A stretch of DNA of 64,000 nt from contig MLAK01000676.1 of assembly GCA_001839685.1 (NCBI GenBank), forward strand, positions 1 to 64,000, in the 5' to 3' direction. Shown in pieces: positions 10,208 through 21,441 of the stretch. The position numbers were made by a program, and so were the translations under genes. Numbering within the stretch: position 1 is the first letter of the stretch; the number at the start of each line of letters is the position of its first letter. The stretch is from Tritrichomonas foetus (lineage: Eukaryota; Parabasalia; Tritrichomonadida; Tritrichomonadidae). The notes below the pieces were generated by a model. It saw only the letters and a program-made list of their open reading frames with translations. It was not told where the DNA came from and did no database searches.

Positions 10208-11446
10208 CTAAACAAGCGGTTTCTTAAAATTCATCCTGCGAATCGTCTTTTTAAGCTGTTCGATGTCATTATCAATTGCGTTTTTGGTAATTCTTGTTCG
10301 TACATCGATATAAACTTTTGCCATTTCTTCATTTTTGTGATCATCGTTTTTGGCATTACCAATTTGTTTTTCAGCATTCAGAACATCATCAACTTTCATT
10401 CCAATATATGCCATCATATCATCTGTTTCACCGTTGAAGTCGCCATACTCGTTAATTCTATTTTCAAGTAATTCTAATCTCGCTCGAATCATCTGAATTT
10501 CTTCTTTGACATTTTTCTTGGCATTTTCGAGTTTTTCTTGAGCATTTTGTATCATTGAATCTGTTAACTTTTCGAAAACATCTAATTGTTCTTTCATTAT
10601 CACATCATCATTTTGTTTTTCATTCTCATTTTGTGAATTTTTATTAATGTGTGAACTTTTTGAATTTTTATTTTTAGTAAAGTTGCTTTGTGTTTGTAAA
10701 ACACTATAACGAATTGATAGCTCTGATAAAACTCGACTATCTTCATCTTGTAAATTTGTCAGAGATGGTAAATCCATTGTGTCCATTTTTTTCTTTCTCA
10801 ATTCGCGCAATTCGGAAATTCGAGAGTAGATATTACATAATCTGTCAGTTTGGTCTTTAATTGCTAAAATGACTTTTTCGCTTTCACTAGCTGGAGTTTT
10901 CCTCCTACAAAATACGACTTTTGGTGAAGGTGTTTCAAAGTGAGGTGCCTCTGTCAGAAAAAGTGGGGTTTGTTGAGTTTGATGTGAAAGGGATTTCAAT
11001 TCAGAATCAACACAAAAGTGAAGATTTGAGCACTGTTGCTTCGTTAAATCAAGAATTCGGTTTTTCACATCATTCAAAAATGAATCCGCATATGAATTTG
11101 TTGGAGTGAAGCCCGGATCTGCATTTACGTGGTTCATTATTTTCTTACTCAAATCTTTCATTGAATCTTTTGTTAGTCCAAATTTGGTTTTTATTTTATC
11201 GTAATTGAATGAAGACTGCATTTTGGAAATATGTTTGGTGCGCCGCTGTAAATTAGAAATCTCTGAGGAAAGGTTTTGAGGAACCAAAGGAATTGCTTTG
11301 TTCGAGGTTTCTTCAATATTGTTTACAATAGATTTCATTTTGCCAAGATCGGTTTGAATATATTGGAGTGCAATTTCGTTCTGCCTAAAACCATTCCCCA
11401 TCGTCGCTAGCATAGAAGAAGCTCGAGGAGCAGGTATTCCTCTCAT
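10208..11446 (-). CDS. Coiled-coil protein (412 aa)
   Basis: Not recognised. The protein is helical throughout, with a strong coiled coil at the C-terminal third (IQNAQEKLENAKKNVKEEI and following) and an N/K/S-rich linker before it. The frame is open 19 codons further upstream, but only from a TTG, so I take the first ATG at 11446. An Inr-like TCATT lies about 45-50 nt upstream of it. Likely cytoskeletal or scaffold; no family assigned. Confidence 0.7.
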   Translation of the reverse strand: MRGIPAPRASSMLATMGNGFRQNEIALQYIQTDLGKMKSIVNNIEETSNKAIPLVPQNLSSEISNLQRRTKHISKMQSSFNYDKIKTKFGLTKDSMKDLSKKIMNHVNADPGFTPTNSYADSFLNDVKNRILDLTKQQCSNLHFCVDSELKSLSHQTQQTPLFLTEAPHFETPSPKVVFCRRKTPASESEKVILAIKDQTDRLCNIYSRISELRELRKKKMDTMDLPSLTNLQDEDSRVLSELSIRYSVLQTQSNFTKNKNSKSSHINKNSQNENEKQNDDVIMKEQLDVFEKLTDSMIQNAQEKLENAKKNVKEEIQMIRARLELLENRINEYGDFNGETDDMMAYIGMKVDDVLNAEKQIGNAKNDDHKNEEMAKVYIDVRTRITKNAIDNDIEQLKKTIRRMNFKKPLV

Positions 11447-12240
11447 TTGTCGAAATAACGATTTTTCAGAATCTGATTTTGTAAGGTTAAATAATGACCC
11501 CAACCTCCCTTAGTAATAATGGACGATATCAACTTTTTTAAATAAAAAGACCGAATATAGTTTGAAATCGGTTTCGGTGTCTTTTCGATGATAATTCATA
11601 ATATCGATATCGGTCAAAAAGTTAATTTTCTAAATTTTGATATTCAATACACATTCATGAAAAAGTTTGTTTTTTAACAAAAAGCTATTCAAACGGTCGC
11701 ATTCATCAAAAAGTGAGGGAGTTAATATGAAATAGAACATCAAAAACACACAAAAAAAATGTTTCACGACTTTTTAAATGATTTCTCATGGGCAATTTGG
11801 GAATAAGACTGATTTCACATATTTTGTCTATCAATGAACTGACGAAATATTCATTGATGTGAATTCCTCAAGCACTACTATACAGAAATATGGTTAAAAT
11901 CTGGTTATACTAATTATCTTTTTTCGTTTAATTTATTCCGAATTTCGCAAAGATGGTCATAATTTCTTTAAATAATGGTCCTAACAGCGATGCCTAATTT
12001 ATGAATTCGAGACAGAATAAGAAACTCTCAATGCCAAGTGTTTTAACGAATAATAAAATGCTAAACTATGAAAAGCGACTTGTGATTAATGTTTTCATTC
12101 TGAGAGATTTTGAATATGTACTGTTTCTTTTGATTGTCACAAATTATTTGGAAAAAGCCTTATCACTGGATGAATTAATATTCTTCAAAAAATAGACTCA
12201 TGTGTTAAATGATAAAACAGTAAAAATCTATAGTTTTTTA
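11447..12240. other. Intergenic, nothing recognised
   Basis: About 800 bp of A+T-rich DNA between a minus-strand start and the end of the BEACH gene. It contains only a 64-codon ORF at 12001-12195 without protein-like features. Confidence 0.5.
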
Positions 12241-15200
12241 TTAATAAATTTCATATGGTACAAACAAAATGCGGGCATCTTTCGTTACAGCTGAGATACA
12301 GCAGATGTCCTGCATATATATCATTGTTGCAATCTTTGATCTACACCTATACAGTCTTTCTCCAATGTCACAATAGAAAACTTCAAATGCATACAATTTT
12401 CCATTACCATCAGCCACAGCCATATAATCGAATGCTTTGTTTGAAGTCCAAGTTGTCCAAACAACAATTTCAAAGTCAATTTTCTTTTTACGAATCAGTT
12501 CACCATTAATTGAGTATACAAATAATCGATGTTTCAGTTTGCCATTACTGAATTTTTGTGCATAGCAAACAATGAAGCCCCAGCCATTTGTCACTGTTAC
12601 AAGATTAGGTTTGGCTCCATGAAGATCAATAACTCTAACAATATTGCCTTTATTCAGAGAATTGATGATTAACTTTCCATCACATGTTCCAATAATGACA
12701 ACGAAAAACTTGCCATTTATGCAACAACATGAAATTGAATCGCCGTAAGAAGGCATTGAATGTAATTGATTATTTAGTGATGTTTTATAAATATTTAAAA
12801 CAGCGTCGGCTTTACAAACTGCTAAATAATCTTCATAAGCTGCTACACCAGTAACCCCAGTCATTACTGATTCAACTATACCTTTTGAAATATCAACCAA
12901 ATATAAACGATTGCTTTGCTTTGATACAACAGCAATTTTTGACATTCCAAAATGTGTTGCTAAATTTGAACGTGCGAAAATGTCAATGTTTAATTCATTA
13001 AACCCTTTGATTTCTTTAGCGACTGCTGTAAGACCAATTCCTTTCAAATCTTCGTCTTCCATCGATGTTACAGTTGTATCTGAGATTGATGTTGACATTG
13101 ATAAACCATCTGGATTAATTAATGTTGGTTGTGAACGACGTAGGCCGTTAGATTTCGGCTGTCGATGTGTAAAATCGGCAAAATGAGTAATCATTATCCC
13201 ATTAGAATCAATTCCCATGATTCTAAATTTCCAGTTTCCAACAATTTCAAATCTAGCTAGAGAAATTGATCTTGTTTTTGATGAAGGAATGGTAAAAGGC
13301 TGTTGGAAAGGTTTAGAAAGGCTATCTGCAATATTTTTTGCGGGATGCGGCTTTGTAAATAATTGGGGAGGAATTTGTCCAAGATGATGTAAAGAGGCTT
13401 CAATCTGTTTAATTCTTTCGGGTGACATTGGATTTTCATTCCAAACGCTCTCATAAAGCTCTGGAGCAAAAACATTGTAACTACATAAACTATCTGGTCC
13501 TCTTTGTTTATATCCCCATATCAAGTCTATCCAATGATTTAACGTTTGGGATACATAATCGCTTTCTAAAGCCTTTCGCATCATATAAATGAAACTAGCT
13601 GTGCTATTATTCGCCCATTTTGGAAGCAAAACATTATCTATGGTATTTCCAAAATTATAATGATTTTTATTTTCTAGAAAGTCAAAATCATAGAAAAATT
13701 CAGGTTGAATTTCACAAAAATCATCATCTCTTGTATATGATTCATTAAATGCTTCTTCAATAGATCGAAAGATAAAGCAAGGGTGTGCAAATTTTCCATT
13801 TTGAAGTTTTATATGAAGTGAGGTAAATGGCTCAACTCGAACTAAATAATTACAAACATGGAGCATACATGAAGGACCGGATGAATAAAGATAATTCATT
13901 CCTTTTTTATGTTTTTCAATTAATTGCCTCAATCTCTCTTCATTTAATGCACCAATTGGCTTTTTAAGATCACGAATTAATGAAGAATCACTCATATCAA
14001 GTGTTTGTGTTGCATAATTACATAAAATCCAAGGAAATATTGGATATTGAGAAAGATCATTAAATGATCGTCCGCTCATCATGTTTAAATGCATTAAATA
14101 TTCAAAATTGGAGATTTGATTTCTTTGCCAAAGAACTTTCAACCCATGTTGATTAAAGAAGAATTGGAATTTCAAAATTTGAACATTTCTTGCATTTGGA
14201 AGGCCAAGGGAACTAATACTTCGAATAATTGGAATGGATTTGTGATATGGGAAATTAATAAAGTATGATTTTCCCATAGTTGTAAAGATTTCTAAAGCTG
14301 TTGGACGATGTAGATAGTTTCTAAATAAAATATGAATAATGTCAGTTAAAACTACCTTTTTTGATCGCCCTTCTTCCATTCTCATTTCTATCCTATTTTT
14401 GAAAAGTGCAAATGTTCCATTTTTTTGTTGATCAGGTCGAACTAGAATACAAGGAATACTATAAAGAGCATGTCGTAAATCAGACACTTGTGATTCATTT
14501 TCTCCAGAAATTTCAATTAATTGTGTTGAACTGTTGATATTCTTCTTAGATTCAATTTCTTTATTAATGAGTTTTTGATGTGCTTCGCGTGTAAGAGTTG
14601 GAACAGGCAAATCCAATTTATTATCATTTTTATCATTGCCACTATTATTTGATGAATTATGATTTAGATCTGAATCCAAAGTAAAAGTTGCTGAGCTGTG
14701 GTCATTGAAATGCCAATTTCTTTTGAGCTTAAATGGGCATCCAAATGCACAAGCTGTTGAATCACGTTTGTAATGAGCTTTAAATCCTAAGTTTGCACTC
14801 CATGGTGCTGGATCAACAGCTAAACTTCTCCAAAGACGCGACCAGTAGTATCTATTTTGCTGTTGATATTGTGAATCTCTTTCTTTTCCGTGAAGCATTT
14901 GTTGTCTTGATTCTCCTATTATTTCATCGAGATGAAAACTAAAGTGTTCAACAATTTTCTGAATTGATGTATCAGAAAACTCATTTTTTAAAATTTTGAA
15001 CATTCGTTTAGTGACAGGTTTCAAATCTCCTTCAAGAGACATTTCCATTTTTTGTAACGATTTAAATATATTACTGTTATAATTCTGACTTGGTTGGAAA
15101 ATAGACTTTCGTTTAACCAATTCGCAATGATGAATAAAAAGATCAGAATAAGCTTGGCATGATGATAACTCTTCATATGACAAAGAAAGATTTTTAATGT

Positions 15201-18200
15201 GATTTATTACATTATCAGGTTGATAATGTAACAAAAAGCTACAAAGTATTAAATCAAAACTTAAAAAGTTCTTTAAAGGATATTCACGGAAAACACTAAT
15301 GGTAACTTCAGCAAGTTCTTCATCAATCCAGTTTCCATCTGCGTCAATTTTGATACCAAACACTAAATCTTCATTTTTAAAATTAGTTGATGAAATTAAA
15401 TTTTTTATATCATCATTATCCGAATAAGAATTGCTTCTTACTGTCTTTCTTTTATTTTTATGAGATTCAGGTGAAGCTCCAGTGAAATAAGGAACAGATG
15501 AGCACATAATTCGTGGCCTTATATTTAAAGACCCAGTTGTACTTGAAAATGATGAATAATTATTTCTTCTCTGTGATGGATATTCAACGCTACGATTATG
15601 ATAAATATAATTATCAGAGTTGTCCATTATCTCACGATTTGAATTATAATCTTCTTCAATTTCAATTTCATTATCAGTAACATCATTATCATTTGTGAAT
15701 TCTGGACTATATGAATTATCATTATTGTCAATGCTTTGAGCAAAATTATTATAACTAAAGTTAATTTCATTACTTAAACTTGAATTAAAATTATTTTTTA
15801 AATCAATTTGATCGATTTTTTCAAAATCAGGTGAATTAGTAAGTCGAAGTGGCATTGATGGAGCAAATGGGGATTCATCTTCAAAATACCTTCTTAATAA
15901 AAGATTTTCGTTGTCTTTTTGCTTAAAAAGCAGATATCTTTTTGCCATCATGAAAAATGCAGCAACATTATTCATCGTTGGTTCATTGCTAGTTTCAATT
16001 TTCTTTGAAATACAATGTAGCAGTAAACTTTTGATTTCATTTCCATTTATTTTAAGAATAATCTCAACGTTATATATCATTGCATAAATATTTCCCCAAA
16101 TTGAAAAATTACAACTAATAATGAAAGATAGCATTTGAATTTTGACAATGAAAGATTGTGTTTTGAAACATAAAACAAGTGGCCAAAAACACCAGGTGGA
16201 ATGAGTAACAAATTCTGGTTTTGGTCTAAGTTGACTAAGCATTAATAAAGCCTGATCTTCTGTAATTGCCTCATTATTAGCCATCCAACAGCAAACAGGA
16301 AATAATTCATAATATCCACTTTGAACAGATTCAATACATCTAAAGAAAAAGTCAGTTGAGATTCTGGATGGAGACAATTGGTTCATTATTGATGATATTT
16401 GATCTTGTAAACTAGGTTGCTCAATTAATCCCCGTTTATAAAATGTAATAATAACTTCAAAAATTAAACAAAGCATATGATAATTTCGTCGAGGTAAAAG
16501 TGAATATAAAAATGAAACAAAATCATGATTTTCAGAAATTGAAGCAAGTGGGCATGGATCAGCCAGGCCAAGTGATCTGATTAATTGAAGGAGATCAACA
16601 ACTTGTTGTTGCTCAACACATGTCAAGCAATGACTTGTAATACAATTAAAATCTTTTTGTGTAAATTTTTGTGTTGCTATTAAAACTGCAATTCTTGACA
16701 ATAATTGCCGACATTCTGATACGTTTAATGTTTCATTTCTCGTTCGCAATGGACATTTAATATATTCTTGTTCTTCTTTTGTTAAATTATACCAGTAATA
16801 TGCTCTCATTATATATAGCATATGTTGAAACATAGTTGATAATAAAGTTATCATTGATGGAAATAAAGTCCTGTCCCAATGTTTTATAATTCTAAGGTGA
16901 TTTTCTGAATCAGTTCTCATCCAGAGTTCACAATCAAGAAGTATTTCTTTAATAAATTGAGTTTGTAAAGTTTCATTGGAAATACTTTGAACAAGAGAGT
17001 AAAACTGAAGATAAAGAGCATAATCAATTTTCATAATGGATACAGAATAAAGTAAATTACTAATTATATTAACACCTTTGCAAGAGCAAAAGGATTCTTG
17101 TACGCCAGATGAAGTAGACAACATATTACTGAATAATTCAATTGTCATCTTTTCGATTGGAAAAGTAACACCACTTCGCGTAGTCATTTCAATTTGATCA
17201 AAAAGTGGGAGTAGCATCTGAACTTTGCAAAACTTACCTAAAACTTCTGTAAATGTTAGATCACACTCAATATCTTTATTATGAAGTTTTGCTTCAATTT
17301 GATGAGGTGTTGAACGTGAATTTAATACAAGAAATCCATTATCTTCTTCTGAAGTAAAGAAACAAATCGGATTAATTGGTAAATAACCACTTCCTCTTGG
17401 TCCAATTTGGTAGAGTTGGGCAATACTGTCAGAATTCAAAGGTGGAAATATTCCAAAAGTACTCATTCTGGAAATAATATCAGATGATGACGAATCTGGA
17501 GTAACACCTGCAACTTTGCATGTAATAGGACCAGGATGGAATGACATTAGCATATATTCAAGACTTTTTAGAGGTTTAATTCCATAGTAAGGTGTCATAA
17601 AATTAATTTCAGAATCATGACTTAAAGTAAAGGCAATAAATGACCAATTACTTTTCGGAATTTGCAATTCAACCTTTCCTGTTGATGCATATTGAGCAGT
17701 TTTTTGTTCACAAAATAGATACGATGCAGATATAAAAACAGATATGGAATTTCCTTTAGAATCTTGAATTCTGAGCAAATTTGGTTTATATAGTGCCTTT
17801 GGTGAATCAAGTTGAACCCAACAAACAAAAGTAAAGCCTTTTTCAATTTCATTATGCGTCAGACCAACAATATCAACTGATCCATCTGGTGAATTCATTC
17901 TTAATGAACATGATGGAAGTCTTAACGAAGTACTTATAATGTTACTCATTGTTCTAATATATTTATCTTGGTAATCCGAATAATATTTACCATCAAAAGG
18001 TGATAAAAGAGAAATGTATCTTTGAACAACTGAAACCGAAGAAATAACAGTAGAAATTTGGTGAAAAAGACTTAAAAATGCATCAAGCTTTTCACCATCA
18101 TTTAATTCTTTGATACAATCAATTAAATAAATATCAAAATCTGATTCTCTTAGTTTAAATGCATTTGAATTCGAAAATACAATTAACGCTTTTATGAAAT

Positions 18201-20412
18201 CAATATATTCAATTATCTTATTATCATTTTTAGAGACATGGACAAGCATTTGAGCTGCTTTTGGATGTCTAATGAAAAACGCAGGCGTTAAAGATGCCAA
18301 ATTATCGCCAGCAATCAATTGAATCAATTTATTTGATAATTGTGTTGGAATTGTTGATCCAAATGCTTTGGTAATAGATTCATTAAGTGATACAAATTGA
18401 GTTACACCAAGTTCTTTTGGTGTTGCAACCAAAGAGAAAAATTGAATGCATTGTAAAATATAATTTTGCATCGATGGAGAATTTCCAACTGATGAAAATG
18501 AAGAAAAGAAAAGTGAACAGAAAGGCTCGAAATATTTCGTTATGGCTCTTTGATGAATTAGAGCATCATTTAACGTTGCTAAAATATCAGTGACTAGAAC
18601 CACAAATTTTTCTGATGGAAATGATGGAAAACAAATTTGCATAATTTGTTGTAGAATATCAAGAAGTACATTTGGAATATCAGTTTGTTTCTTTGATAAA
18701 TAAGATAAAAGATGGGATAAAACAAAAGTTTGCAAAGGAACTTCGAATAGAAATGACAAGTAAAAAGAAGTGAAAAAATGGTTTGACCAAAATAAATTAA
18801 CCAATTCGACAGTATTCAATAAACTTGAAATTAATAAAAATAATGAAGTTCGAGCAATTTCAATTGATTCAATTGCTTCTTCTTCTTCAGCTTGATAATG
18901 AATTTGTTGATAATAAAGAGAGGCTGTCATTAATGCTTTACAAAAATTGTTTAACGAACGATTATTGAAATTCAATAGCTGTCTATTAGCAATAATTCGA
19001 TGAGTAATTTCTGCAAAAAGCTGAGGTTCTTTCATCCAATGAGAGAGAATAATTTCAGCTAAACCATTTGGTGATTTTAACATTGTTTGAATTGCTGCTG
19101 ATCGTATTGAACTAATAAACTGAAAATCTTCGCCGTTGTTAAAAAGTGTTTGTGTTGGACTAAAAAATGGAGGTGAAAGTAACAACTCGCAATCACTTTT
19201 TCTTATATGATTATAAAAATGAGTACAACAATATAAGTAAACTAAACTTAAGTCCCATACATATTTATCATTTTTCAAAGTAGAAATTACAGCTGCTAAT
19301 GTTTCAAGCAAAATTATAATTAGTTGCTCATCATCATTTGCTGCAGAAATAATTAAACGCAACTTTTTTGAAAGTACATCTGGTAAAAACGATTCGATAA
19401 CAACTCGTTCAGGAAATAATATATTTGTTTTTAAATTTACACCATTAACAAATCGAGTTTTATCCCAGAATCGAAGAGTTACTTCAACAGCTGAAAAATG
19501 TTGGTTTTCTTCATCATTTTTATATTTAGGAGCAATAGATGATTTAATAAAAGGTTCATTTTCAATTATGCAGTGCCAAATTGAATTTCCAAATACCGAA
19601 AAAATTCTTATATTTGTTTGTTGTAGTAAATGTTGTGAAAGATGCGAAAATAAATTTAGTGGAGAAATTTCTAATTTTGAAAATGAAAGCATTAAAAAAA
19701 TGGCGATTTTTTCTGCAACAGAGTTTGGAAAACTTTTTTTCTTTTCTTCGCAAAGAATTCCAATATACAGAATTAATTCTGAAAGATCATCATCTGAATG
19801 AATATCCTTTGAACTTTTCAATGCTGCCTCCAATGCAATTTCTATGAGATCGAAAGAATTAGTTGGAAAAATGAAATTTAATGAAAAAAATTCTTTCAAA
19901 TATTTTAATGCTTTTTTTGGTTCTTTGAAACCTGATAAAATGAAGTATGTCTTTAAGCAATTGTGTAGAGCTGAAAAAATAAGAGTTTGGAAATTGTTTT
20001 TGACAACTGTTGATAAGTTCAATAAACAATCAAATATTGTATGAAAATCACTGATTTCATTTTTAATGTGACAAATTGAACACCAAGAAATATACATATC
20101 CAATATAGTTGATGCAATCAAATTTGTATGAATTCCTAATTTATCAGAATGATCGCCAACTAAAGCAACATAATCTCGATTAAATTGCACGAAATATCTG
20201 TGTGAAAAAATAACGTCCAAATAATTCTTTCTCGATTGAATTTCCTTTGATATTAATTTAATATCGTTTGATTGAATCTGTGGGAAGGTGATTGATTGAT
20301 AAAATTTCCCTAATCCTGCCGGCAAATCGTCCAACGAGGAGTCTGTATGAGTTTTTAAGGCGAGTATCTCAAGACAAAGATTCTCGGGAGAAAGGAGAGA
20401 AATTTCAGTCAC
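12241..20412 (-). CDS. BEACH-domain protein with PH-BEACH and WD40 repeats
   Basis: About 2720 residues in the order usual for large BEACH proteins (LYST/LRBA/NBEA type). There is a helical N-terminal solenoid, a ConA-like lectin module (about 840-990, with FTFVCWVQLDS), more solenoid, an Asn/Asp/Ser-rich disordered tract (about 1537-1640), PH-BEACH (about 1970-2060), BEACH (about 2080-2320, with NFEYLMHLNMMSGRSFNDL and QYPIFPWIL) and a C-terminal WD40-like propeller. BEACH proteins control membrane fission and fusion and vesicle size. The start is unresolved. The open frame begins at GTG (20412), preceded in frame by a stop, and the first in-frame ATG is at 20097, inside conserved-looking sequence. 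An ATG at 20437 would be in frame if a run of five T were four. Confidence 0.93.
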   Translation of the reverse strand: MTEISLLSPENLCLEILALKTHTDSSLDDLPAGLGKFYQSITFPQIQSNDIKLISKEIQSRKNYLDVIFSHRYFVQFNRDYVALVGDHSDKLGIHTNLIASTILDMYISWCSICHIKNEISDFHTIFDCLLNLSTVVKNNFQTLIFSALHNCLKTYFILSGFKEPKKALKYLKEFFSLNFIFPTNSFDLIEIALEAALKSSKDIHSDDDLSELILYIGILCEEKKKSFPNSVAEKIAIFLMLSFSKLEISPLNLFSHLSQHLLQQTNIRIFSVFGNSIWHCIIENEPFIKSSIAPKYKNDEENQHFSAVEVTLRFWDKTRFVNGVNLKTNILFPERVVIESFLPDVLSKKLRLIISAANDDEQLIIILLETLAAVISTLKNDKYVWDLSLVYLYCCTHFYNHIRKSDCELLLSPPFFSPTQTLFNNGEDFQFISSIRSAAIQTMLKSPNGLAEIILSHWMKEPQLFAEITHRIIANRQLLNFNNRSLNNFCKALMTASLYYQQIHYQAEEEEAIESIEIARTSLFLLISSLLNTVELVNLFWSNHFFTSFYLSFLFEVPLQTFVLSHLLSYLSKKQTDIPNVLLDILQQIMQICFPSFPSEKFVVLVTDILATLNDALIHQRAITKYFEPFCSLFFSSFSSVGNSPSMQNYILQCIQFFSLVATPKELGVTQFVSLNESITKAFGSTIPTQLSNKLIQLIAGDNLASLTPAFFIRHPKAAQMLVHVSKNDNKIIEYIDFIKALIVFSNSNAFKLRESDFDIYLIDCIKELNDGEKLDAFLSLFHQISTVISSVSVVQRYISLLSPFDGKYYSDYQDKYIRTMSNIISTSLRLPSCSLRMNSPDGSVDIVGLTHNEIEKGFTFVCWVQLDSPKALYKPNLLRIQDSKGNSISVFISASYLFCEQKTAQYASTGKVELQIPKSNWSFIAFTLSHDSEINFMTPYYGIKPLKSLEYMLMSFHPGPITCKVAGVTPDSSSSDIISRMSTFGIFPPLNSDSIAQLYQIGPRGSGYLPINPICFFTSEEDNGFLVLNSRSTPHQIEAKLHNKDIECDLTFTEVLGKFCKVQMLLPLFDQIEMTTRSGVTFPIEKMTIELFSNMLSTSSGVQESFCSCKGVNIISNLLYSVSIMKIDYALYLQFYSLVQSISNETLQTQFIKEILLDCELWMRTDSENHLRIIKHWDRTLFPSMITLLSTMFQHMLYIMRAYYWYNLTKEEQEYIKCPLRTRNETLNVSECRQLLSRIAVLIATQKFTQKDFNCITSHCLTCVEQQQVVDLLQLIRSLGLADPCPLASISENHDFVSFLYSLLPRRNYHMLCLIFEVIITFYKRGLIEQPSLQDQISSIMNQLSPSRISTDFFFRCIESVQSGYYELFPVCCWMANNEAITEDQALLMLSQLRPKPEFVTHSTWCFWPLVLCFKTQSFIVKIQMLSFIISCNFSIWGNIYAMIYNVEIILKINGNEIKSLLLHCISKKIETSNEPTMNNVAAFFMMAKRYLLFKQKDNENLLLRRYFEDESPFAPSMPLRLTNSPDFEKIDQIDLKNNFNSSLSNEINFSYNNFAQSIDNNDNSYSPEFTNDNDVTDNEIEIEEDYNSNREIMDNSDNYIYHNRSVEYPSQRRNNYSSFSSTTGSLNIRPRIMCSSVPYFTGASPESHKNKRKTVRSNSYSDNDDIKNLISSTNFKNEDLVFGIKIDADGNWIDEELAEVTISVFREYPLKNFLSFDLILCSFLLHYQPDNVINHIKNLSLSYEELSSCQAYSDLFIHHCELVKRKSIFQPSQNYNSNIFKSLQKMEMSLEGDLKPVTKRMFKILKNEFSDTSIQKIVEHFSFHLDEIIGESRQQMLHGKERDSQYQQQNRYYWSRLWRSLAVDPAPWSANLGFKAHYKRDSTACAFGCPFKLKRNWHFNDHSSATFTLDSDLNHNSSNNSGNDKNDNKLDLPVPTLTREAHQKLINKEIESKKNINSSTQLIEISGENESQVSDLRHALYSIPCILVRPDQQKNGTFALFKNRIEMRMEEGRSKKVVLTDIIHILFRNYLHRPTALEIFTTMGKSYFINFPYHKSIPIIRSISSLGLPNARNVQILKFQFFFNQHGLKVLWQRNQISNFEYLMHLNMMSGRSFNDLSQYPIFPWILCNYATQTLDMSDSSLIRDLKKPIGALNEERLRQLIEKHKKGMNYLYSSGPSCMLHVCNYLVRVEPFTSLHIKLQNGKFAHPCFIFRSIEEAFNESYTRDDDFCEIQPEFFYDFDFLENKNHYNFGNTIDNVLLPKWANNSTASFIYMMRKALESDYVSQTLNHWIDLIWGYKQRGPDSLCSYNVFAPELYESVWNENPMSPERIKQIEASLHHLGQIPPQLFTKPHPAKNIADSLSKPFQQPFTIPSSKTRSISLARFEIVGNWKFRIMGIDSNGIMITHFADFTHRQPKSNGLRRSQPTLINPDGLSMSTSISDTTVTSMEDEDLKGIGLTAVAKEIKGFNELNIDIFARSNLATHFGMSKIAVVSKQSNRLYLVDISKGIVESVMTGVTGVAAYEDYLAVCKADAVLNIYKTSLNNQLHSMPSYGDSISCCCINGKFFVVIIGTCDGKLIINSLNKGNIVRVIDLHGAKPNLVTVTNGWGFIVCYAQKFSNGKLKHRLFVYSINGELIRKKKIDFEIVVWTTWTSNKAFDYMAVADGNGKLYAFEVFYCDIGERLYRCRSKIATMIYMQDICCISAVTKDARILFVPYEIY

Positions 20413-21441
20413 TTGATTTCTGCGAAAAATTTATCATATCAATTCAAATTTGAATAGGGAAATCTATTATTCAATTCTTATCCATTCGCTCTAAGTCAAT
20501 TTAGTGGTATAATTGAATGCAATTCAATTACAACTGCTTACATTTCTCCTTATCTCTTCCTTATCTGGCAAAGATAAATTGGAATATTGAATTACATTTT
20601 ATTTGATACAGATAGTATCAGGTGAGAGATTTGCATTTAGTCAGAAAATAAGAAAATAAATTGAAGTAAAGTGTTTATATGAGAAAACGATGAATTTTTT
20701 TAGCATTGAAAATTTTCAGAAAACTTTTAATAATTTGAATGAAGAACTGGAAAAAAGCTTTTTAAGAAACCTGATTGATAAACAATTTTTAGAATACAGA
20801 ACTTTGCTAAACTCATATGTCAGTGCTACATAAAATTTTAGCAAAAGAAAAAATAAACTTGAAGGATGTGAATGTAAAATTTATTTTCTGAAGCTTTTGA
20901 TAATCTAGAATCAAATTTGAATAATGTTCATAGGAAAAGTTTGCTAATGTGAATCAAGTTGTTGCATTCAAATAATACCCGCATTCCGCATAAACAATTA
21001 TTCATTTTGTTTTTTGCTTGTAGAAAGAGAGTTTTAGGAAAACAGTCATACCTACAGAACTATTTAAGATTTGTTCATATATATATATAGTGAAGAGAGT
21101 TTCAGACAACGGGAAAGAAGATAGGGTGTTACAATCACTTTTTGAATAGAGTGTTAATTGAATTTTTGTGAAATAACTGGAAATTGAATAGGATTTGATA
21201 GGATTTTTCAAATGTTTATGTATGAGGTCAAATGAGCTCATTGACAACAAAGAAGTTAAACTTTTTGCATCATGATATTCATGTAAACTCAATCTATTCT
21301 CGTTGAACAAATGTTATCTAACACCATCGAGTGAGAATGACAAAAAGAAGAATGAATAACAAAACAAGAATTTACTACAAAATCACTATAAAGTATCACA
21401 AAAAAATAAAAAGATAGAAAAATTTCACATAAAAATGGCTC
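20413..21441. other. Intergenic, possible gene remnants
   Basis: About 1 kb. A 47-codon ORF at 20690-20833 (+) reads SIENFQKTFNNLNEELEK, and a second frame near 20870-20940 reads LFSEAFDNLESNLNN. These may be fragments of a decayed helical gene, but this is weak. No RNA gene seen. Confidence 0.35.

Noticed and set aside
12001..12195. 64-codon ORF downstream of the coiled-coil gene
   Set aside because: No protein-like features, no promoter, no similarity.
20438..20453. Shared 16-mer ATCAATTCAAATTTGA upstream of the BEACH and beta-tubulin genes (also at 28042-28057)
   Set aside because: In DNA this A+T-rich, several identical 16-mers are expected by chance in 64 kb, and the distances to the ATGs differ.
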